Assembly: GCA_049116495.1 (NCBI GenBank) | Contig: JAGDYV010000148.1 | Span: 1 to 10,382 of the forward strand | Length of the DNA stretch: 10,382 nucleotides | DNA from: CAJQQK01 sp049116495 | Lineage (GTDB): Bacteria; Pseudomonadota; Alphaproteobacteria; Rhizobiales; Hyphomicrobiaceae | Direction of reading: 5' to 3' | In this document: piece after piece, positions 6,306 to 10,382 of the stretch | Layout of the letters: the number at the start of each line of letters is the position of its first letter | Numbering within the stretch: the first letter of the stretch is position 1 | Notes under the pieces: model-generated | What the model was told of the DNA's origin: nothing | The model's input: the letters and a program-made list of their open reading frames with translations, nothing else | Database searches by the model: none | Made by a program: the position numbers and the translations under genes

Positions 6306-6689
6306 TCAATCGACGGCAATTAACGCCGCGACCACGGGCCGTTGCTCGGCGAGCAACACATTGTACGTGCGGCAGGCAGCGCCCGTATCCATCGGGTCAA
6401 GTCCGATCTTGGCATCCATGAACGCGCGGCGCACATCGAGGCTGGGAAACACCTGCGTCGCGCCCGTCCCGAGCAGCAAGAACGACGGCGCCTGCAACGC
6501 ATCAAGCAACCGCCCCAGCATGGCCATATCCAGTTGCTCAGGCGATGTCACATCCCAGGCATGCACCCCTGACGGCAGGCACAGGATCGAACCGCGATGG
6601 CTCATCTCAGCAAATCGAAACCCGCCGTTGCCGTAAGCATCGATCGGCGCCTGGCCGGGAAACGTCGCGCCGCTTTCACTCCACGCCAT
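6306..6689 (-). CDS. Mth938-like (DUF498) domain protein, NDUFAF3-like
   Basis: This 127-residue soluble protein is one complete Mth938/DUF498 domain. Recognisable stretches are IDAYGNGGFRFA (16-27), GSILCLPSGVHAW (33-45), LLLGTG (71-76) and the C-terminal CRTYNVLLAEQRPVVAALI (106-124). The ATG at 6689 follows a GGGGG stretch six bases upstream. The mitochondrial member of this family, NDUFAF3, helps assemble respiratory complex I; the biochemical activity of bacterial members is not settled. The gene starts 37 bases after secF and is followed by the squalene-synthase-fold gene, whose best start is 47 bases beyond the stop, consistent with one operon. There is no signal peptide or membrane segment, so it should be cytoplasmic. 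Confidence 0.9.
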   Translation of the reverse strand: MAWSESGATFPGQAPIDAYGNGGFRFAEMSHRGSILCLPSGVHAWDVTSPEQLDMAMLGRLLDALQAPSFLLLGTGATQVFPSLDVRRAFMDAKIGLDPMDTGAACRTYNVLLAEQRPVVAALIAVD

Positions 6690-6726
6690 CGGCTACCCCC
6701 GCAGATGTCGCCGCGAGCATCACCGT

Positions 6727-7680
6727 CTAGTCGGCTGCAACCGGTGCGCCCTTGGTGACGCCCGACCAATCCCGCTTGACACCCAGGAACTGCAGCAGCG
6801 GTGCTGCGATGAAGATTGATGAGTAAGTCCCGATGACAACGCCAAACATCATCGCGAAGGTAAAGTTACGGATCACCTCGCCACCCAACACATAGAGCGC
6901 AATGAGCACGATCAACGTTGTCAACGAGGTCATCAAGGTCCGCGACAGCGTCTCGTTGATCGACATGTTGAGCAGTTTCGGCAATTCCATACGCTTGAAC
7001 TTGCGCAGGTTCTCACGAATTCGATCGGACACCACCACCGTATCGTTGACGGAATAGCCAAGGATCGTGAGCAACGCGGCAACCGTCGAGAGATCGAACT
7101 CGAACTGCAAAAGCGAAAAGACGCCAACGGTAATCAAAACGTCATGCGTCAGCGCGACAACCGCACCGATCGCAAACTGCCACTCGAAGCGGAACCAGAC
7201 GTAGAGAATAATCGCGAGGATCGAGCATAGCACTGCGATAATCCCGGTTGTTCGCAGCTCCCCCGATACCGCCGGGCCAACCACTTCAACGCGCCGCTGC
7301 TCGTAACCCGAGCCAACCGCTGCGACGATCTTGCCAAGCGCTTCCTGCTGCGCCTTCTCTCCCCCTGATTGCTGCTCGACCCGGATCAACACATCCCGGT
7401 CCGACCCGAACGAGGTGATCTGTACATCACCAAGGCCCAGCCCGCCGGTTTTATCGCGCAGCTGTGAAATATTGGCAGGACCCGATGATGAGCGAAGCTC
7501 GATCATGGAGCCGCCGTTAAAGTCGACGCCGAAGTTCAGGCCGAATACCGCCCAAACGAGCAGGGAGAGCGCCATGGCGCCCATCGAGATCATGAAGGCG
7601 AGGCGCGAGAAGTCCACGAACGGCAGCTCGTTCTCGAAGATGAAAAGCCGACGACCCTTGAAATTTGGAATGAAGTTCAT
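6727..7680 (-). CDS. secF: Protein translocase subunit SecF
   Basis: SecF pairs with SecD and YajC to drive late steps of protein export through SecYEG using the proton-motive force. The 317-residue protein shows six membrane segments: one near residues 28-48, then five from about 144 onward. Family motifs are GVDFNGG (51-57) at the start of the periplasmic P1 domain, ALTHD (176-180), and GYSVNDTVVVSDRIREN (208-224), with the conserved acidic residues of the proton path in the membrane region. The periplasmic domain is short, as usual for SecF. The ATG at 7680 has a weak Shine-Dalgarno (TAGG). The gene follows secD after 71 bases and precedes the Mth938-domain gene by 37. Confidence 0.97.
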   Translation of the reverse strand: MNFIPNFKGRRLFIFENELPFVDFSRLAFMISMGAMALSLLVWAVFGLNFGVDFNGGSMIELRSSSGPANISQLRDKTGGLGLGDVQITSFGSDRDVLIRVEQQSGGEKAQQEALGKIVAAVGSGYEQRRVEVVGPAVSGELRTTGIIAVLCSILAIILYVWFRFEWQFAIGAVVALTHDVLITVGVFSLLQFEFDLSTVAALLTILGYSVNDTVVVSDRIRENLRKFKRMELPKLLNMSINETLSRTLMTSLTTLIVLIALYVLGGEVIRNFTFAMMFGVVIGTYSSIFIAAPLLQFLGVKRDWSGVTKGAPVAAD

Positions 7681-7704
7681 GTCATGCCTATCAACTTTGA
7701 GTCC

Positions 7705-7722
7705 GATGGCCGCCGAGCCATC
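7705..7722 (-). other. Small hairpin in the secD-secF spacer
   Basis: GATGGC (7705-7710) and GCCATC (7717-7722) form a perfect 6-bp stem with a six-base loop in the 71-base spacer between secD and secF. No U tract follows it on the minus strand, so it is unlikely to be a terminator. It may shield mRNA ends or adjust secF expression. A stem this short can also arise by chance. Confidence 0.25.
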
Positions 7723-7751
7723 AATGATGTTCTTGTCGCACTCACGCGGGC

Positions 7752-9395
7752 CTAGATCGGAACTTCGATATTACGGCTCTTCTTGCGGGCAAAACTTACC
7801 CACAGCGCAACCATCAATCGAACCACGATCACAGCGGTGAAGATCGACGTGAAGATGCCGATGGAAAGCGTCACGGCAAAGCCACGGATTGGCCCCGAGC
7901 CCAGCCAGAACATGATCACGGCCGCCGCAAATGTCGTCAGCTGGCTATCCAGGATCGTTATCATCGCTCGGCTGAAGCCGGTATCAATCGCATTGATTGG
8001 CGTCTTGCCGCTGCGCAGTTCCTCGCGGATGCGCTCGTAGATCAGCACGTTGGCATCGACCGCCATGCCGATCGTCAGGATCAAGCCGGCAATGCCAGGC
8101 AGCGTCAGCGTCGATCCGATAACGGACATGATCGCGACAATCATCAGGCCGTTGATCATCAAGCCGGCCACCGCAAAAATTCCGAACGTCCCATAGACGA
8201 AAATAGTCAGCGCGATCGTTGCAATTATCCCGACAATTCCAGCCGTCTGGCCGGACTTGATACTGTCGGCACCAAGCGATGGCCCAACCGTGCGTTCTTC
8301 AACGATCGTCAGTTTTGCTGGCAACGCACCCGACTTCAGCTGGATCGCGAGGTTATTGGCCGTCTCTGGGGTGAAGCCGCCTGAAATCTGTCCTGAACCG
8401 CCGAGGATCGGCTCATTGATGTTCGGTGCCGAAAGCACCTTGTTGTCGAGCATGATCGCGAAAGGACGATTGACGTTCTCCGCCGTGAATCGTCCAAACT
8501 TGCGCGCGCCAAGCTGGTTGAACCGGAAGGTGATAATCGCCTCTCCGGTTCGTTGATCAAAACCCGGGTTGGCATTGACCAAATCGCCACCGGCGACGAC
8601 CGGTGCTTTCTTCAAATAATAAAAGCTACCCGCGCGGTCAGAGGATGCGTCCGCTTCATAGGTTCGATAGCCACCACGAGGGGGCAATTTGTTGGCTGGA
8701 AAACCCTGCGTCGGATGGACCTCGTGGAAGCTCAGTTTCGCCGTATCACCGAGCACCTTCTTGAGCTTCTCGACATCTTCCTGCGAGGTTTCCTTGTTGG
8801 CGCTTGGCGCCTGCACGAGGATCCGATCTTCACCTTGGCGCGCAATCGTTGGCTCCGTGGTGCCGATCGCGTCGACACGTTTGCGCACGGTTTCGATCGC
8901 CCCTGTCATCGCATCGCGGACGCGCGCCTTGAGTCCTGCTTCCGTCAACGTCAGCTGGATTCCTTGCGTGCCGTTTTGCTCGATGTCCATGTTGCGGTCG
9001 TTGGAGCCGGTAATGAAGTTGTTCGACAGCGGCTGCGACAACGGCGCCAGCGCCTTCAATGCAGCCGGCATATCTGCCGGACGACCGATACGCACACGCA
9101 CGCCATCCTTGGTCAGGCCGATGCCAACGACGCCGATCTTGGCTTCACGCAAATTCGCGCGAACATCCTCGCGCAGATTGTCGAGCATGTCCTGGCGCAA
9201 CTCTTTGGTGTCCATCGTCAGTAGCAGGTGCGCCCCGCCGCGCAGATCGAGACCGAGTTTCAGCTGCTGCTTTGGCAACCAGTCCGGCCAGGTATCTACG
9301 GTTGTCTTTTCAAAGAAGTTGGGCGTCGCAAAGATCAGCGCCGCGAGGCAGACCAGGGCAATCGTAACCATCCTGGCTGTTGAAAATTGAAGCAT
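7752..9395 (-). CDS. secD: Protein translocase subunit SecD
   Basis: SecD is the larger partner of SecF; its periplasmic P1 domain is thought to pull preproteins out of SecYEG and prevent back-sliding. The 547-residue protein begins with a membrane anchor (about 9-25), then LGLDLRGGAHLL (47-58), a large periplasmic domain (about 60-370) and five C-terminal membrane segments. GADSIKSG marks the entry to the membrane domain, and GMAVDANVLIYER (443-455) is the signature with the functionally important Asp447. The length is usual for alphaproteobacterial SecD. The ATG at 9395 lies 11 bases after an AAGG; a second ATG (codon 9) would cut into the anchor and lacks a binding site. It follows yajC by 104 bases. 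Confidence 0.97.
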   Translation of the reverse strand: MLQFSTARMVTIALVCLAALIFATPNFFEKTTVDTWPDWLPKQQLKLGLDLRGGAHLLLTMDTKELRQDMLDNLREDVRANLREAKIGVVGIGLTKDGVRVRIGRPADMPAALKALAPLSQPLSNNFITGSNDRNMDIEQNGTQGIQLTLTEAGLKARVRDAMTGAIETVRKRVDAIGTTEPTIARQGEDRILVQAPSANKETSQEDVEKLKKVLGDTAKLSFHEVHPTQGFPANKLPPRGGYRTYEADASSDRAGSFYYLKKAPVVAGGDLVNANPGFDQRTGEAIITFRFNQLGARKFGRFTAENVNRPFAIMLDNKVLSAPNINEPILGGSGQISGGFTPETANNLAIQLKSGALPAKLTIVEERTVGPSLGADSIKSGQTAGIVGIIATIALTIFVYGTFGIFAVAGLMINGLMIVAIMSVIGSTLTLPGIAGLILTIGMAVDANVLIYERIREELRSGKTPINAIDTGFSRAMITILDSQLTTFAAAVIMFWLGSGPIRGFAVTLSIGIFTSIFTAVIVVRLMVALWVSFARKKSRNIEVPI

Positions 9396-9499
9396 CTCAG
9401 GCGCAGCCTTCTTTATTCGGTCTTCGACTTCACGACGTGTTCGACTCGCATCGACCGGACCGCCCCCGGCTCATGCAGCCGTCAAGCAGGCTTGCCGCC
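9396..9499 (-). other. yajC-secD intergenic spacer
   Basis: These 104 bases contain no gene. The only structure noted is a 5-bp stem, CGGCT (9467-9471) with AGCCG (9477-9481), without a U tract. No convincing promoter is visible, so secD is probably transcribed from the yajC promoter. Confidence 0.4.
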
Positions 9500-9832
9500 T
9501 CAGGCGTCTTTGACAGGCTCGCCCTTGGCGCGCACTTCGGCGACGGTGCCGCGGATCACCCGAACGCGATTGTTCTCGTTGAGTTCGACCTCGATCTCGC
9601 CCTCGCCTTCCTTGACGCGCGTCACCTTGCCAATCAGGCCGCCCTGCGTCACCACCGTGTCGCCGCGGCGAATGTTCTCGACCATCTGGCGGTGCGCGGC
9701 CATGCGCTGCTGCTGTGGGCGAAACAGCAGGAAGTAGAAAATCACAATCATCAGCAGAATCGGCAGAAGCTGTAGGAAAAAGTCGCCGCCGCCGCCACCG
9801 GCGCCCTGGGCATATGCTGGGGTAATAAACAT
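9500..9832 (-). CDS. yajC: Sec translocon accessory subunit YajC
   Basis: YajC is the small inner-membrane partner of SecDF. The 110-residue protein has a short glycine-rich N-terminus, one membrane segment (about 19-37), the diagnostic FRPQQQR (37-43) and the cytoplasmic GDTVVTQGGLIGKV stretch (57-70), followed by an acidic and basic tail. The ATG at 9832 has an excellent AGGAAGG ribosome binding site five bases upstream. It is the first gene of the minus-strand operon and diverges from the DUF815 ATPase gene; the 276 bases between hold both promoters. Confidence 0.97.
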   Translation of the reverse strand: MFITPAYAQGAGGGGGDFFLQLLPILLMIVIFYFLLFRPQQQRMAAHRQMVENIRRGDTVVTQGGLIGKVTRVKEGEGEIEVELNENNRVRVIRGTVAEVRAKGEPVKDA

Positions 9833-9844
9833 GAAGGCCTTCCT
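9833..9844 (-). promoter_or_regulatory. yajC ribosome binding site overlapping a 10-bp palindrome
   Basis: On the minus strand AGGAAGG (9844-9838) precedes the yajC ATG by five bases. The ten bases 9833-9842 (GAAGGCCTTC) are a perfect palindrome that contains the core of this site. An RNA hairpin inside it would need a very tight loop, so a protein- or duplex-level role is as likely as occlusion of the ribosome binding site. Confidence 0.5.
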
Positions 9845-9910
9845 GCAGGGTTATTCGAGGCGCTGCTGCGACCAGGAATGAAGTGCGATCGTTGCGGGTG
9901 ATTGCTGGGG

Positions 9911-9941
9911 TATATAGATAATCGGGCATCGAATGCAACAA
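9911..9941 (-). promoter_or_regulatory. Candidate promoter for the yajC-secDF operon
   Basis: The minus strand reads TTGTTG (9941-9936), then 15-19 bases, then the AT-rich TATCTATATA (9920-9911), in otherwise GC-rich DNA. The best-spaced hexamer (17 bases) is TCTATA, and the best-matching ones have slightly off spacing, so the exact -10 is uncertain. It lies about 80 bases before the yajC start. Confidence 0.35.
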
Positions 9942-10026
9942 CGCCGGACCGGTGGTGTGGATGCAACGCCACAGGATCAGCCACATGCTGCTCGGCATTC
10001 TGCCTGCGGTTAATAGATCCGGGCAC

Positions 10027-10055
10027 GTGACGGGGCACTTTTGCTCACCTATAAG
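10027..10055 (+). promoter_or_regulatory. Candidate sigma-70 promoter for the DUF815 ATPase gene
   Basis: GTGACG (10027-10032) and TATAAG (10050-10055) are 17 bases apart and match the consensus at four and five of six positions. Transcription would start about 45 bases before the ATG at 10109. The central TGAC fits the -35 preference of alphaproteobacterial housekeeping promoters. Confidence 0.5.
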
Positions 10056-10108
10056 AGCCGCCAAACCAAGCCTTTTACTGAAGAACAAAGCAGGATCGTG
10101 CGCCGTCG

Positions 10109-10382
10109 ATGACCGACCTTTCTCTTTCGCAGAACACCGATGTTCTTGAACGTATTGCCGCCGCACTGGAGCGCATCGCGCCGCCTGCCGACCCAGCACC
10201 CGACTATAACAGGGCTGAAGGCTTTATCTGGCAGCCGCGCCCACCGACTTTCCAGCCGATTGGTCAAATCAATCGAATCCCGCTCGGCCTCCTTAAAGGA
10301 CTTGACCGTACCGCAGAACAACTGCTCGACAACACGCGGCGCTTCGCTGAGGGTTTTCCGGCCAACAACGCCCTGCTCTGGG
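10109..10382 (+). CDS. DUF815 family P-loop ATPase (5' part, cut by window end)
   Basis: The frame from the ATG at 10109 stays open to the window end and gives 91 residues: a leucine-rich helical start (SQNTDVLERIAAALERI, 7-23), then FIWQP, INRIPLGLLKGLDR (55-68) and DNTRRFAEGFPANNALLWG near the end. The last pieces are characteristic of DUF815 (PF05673) AAA-type ATPases, where NNALLWG leads straight into the Walker A loop, so the catalytic part lies outside the window. The cellular role of the family is not well defined. The ribosome binding site is weak and distant (CAGGA, 13 bases before the ATG). The gene diverges from yajC, an arrangement I associate with alphaproteobacteria. Confidence 0.85.
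   Translation, partial: MTDLSLSQNTDVLERIAAALERIAPPADPAPDYNRAEGFIWQPRPPTFQPIGQINRIPLGLLKGLDRTAEQLLDNTRRFAEGFPANNALLW

Larger units (their letters stand above)
9833..10108. other. Divergent intergenic region between yajC and the DUF815 ATPase gene
   Basis: The 276 bases hold no supported gene. They carry candidate promoters facing each way, the yajC ribosome binding site within a palindrome, and an isolated CACGTG (10024-10029) next to the plus-strand -35 box. The few open frames crossing it lack ribosome binding sites and family resemblance. No tRNA cloverleaf was seen on either strand. Confidence 0.6.

Noticed and set aside
9471..10199. A 242-codon minus-strand frame over yajC and the divergent region
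   Set aside because: It overlaps yajC in another frame and crosses both promoters and the start of the ATPase gene; the product is low-complexity Arg/Ser/Gly.

Overview
The window looks like chromosomal DNA of a GC-rich alphaproteobacterium, probably Hyphomicrobiales-like. The main reason is the minus-strand order yajC - secD - secF - Mth938/DUF498-domain gene - squalene/phytoene-synthase-fold gene, with a DUF815-type ATPase gene diverging from yajC. This neighbourhood is familiar from alphaproteobacteria. The protein sequences agree with it, although the exact genus cannot be read from the window.

Layout from left to right: (1) Positions 1-23 are the last codons of a plus-strand gene. They match the 3' end of the next gene almost base for base, so two paralogous family 5 ABC-transporter solute-binding proteins lie in tandem. 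A hairpin terminator and a leader of about 200 bases separate them. (2) The complete solute-binding protein gene (265-1875) ends at a strong, probably bidirectional terminator (1903-1938). (3) On the minus strand, reading right to left, a long series starts with yajC (9832) and runs through secD, secF, the Mth938-domain gene, the squalene-synthase-fold gene and a large secreted SGNH hydrolase gene. An imperfect hairpin at 3345-3376 may end this series. A further minus-strand gene (1974-3278) encodes a regular 10 x 31-residue repeat protein. (4) At the right edge a plus-strand DUF815 ATPase gene begins at 10109 and is cut by the window end just before its expected Walker A loop.

Functionally, YajC, SecD and SecF form the accessory complex that helps the SecYEG translocon use the proton-motive force. 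The two genes after secF encode bacterial relatives of the mitochondrial complex I assembly factors NDUFAF3 (Mth938 fold) and NDUFAF6 (squalene-synthase fold). The squalene-synthase-fold protein lacks both catalytic aspartate-rich motifs, so a scaffolding or assembly role is more likely than prenyl transfer. The SGNH hydrolase has a signal peptide and should act in the periplasm or outside the cell. The solute-binding proteins serve peptide-like ABC uptake.

The least ordinary gene is the 434-residue repeat protein. It has a lysine/alanine-rich N-terminus without a signal peptide, a predicted beta-solenoid of ten 31-residue coils, and a C-terminal module plus coiled coil that resembles tails of Bacteroidetes and phage-like fibre proteins. 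No tRNA, rRNA, CRISPR array, insertion sequence or prophage integrase is visible.
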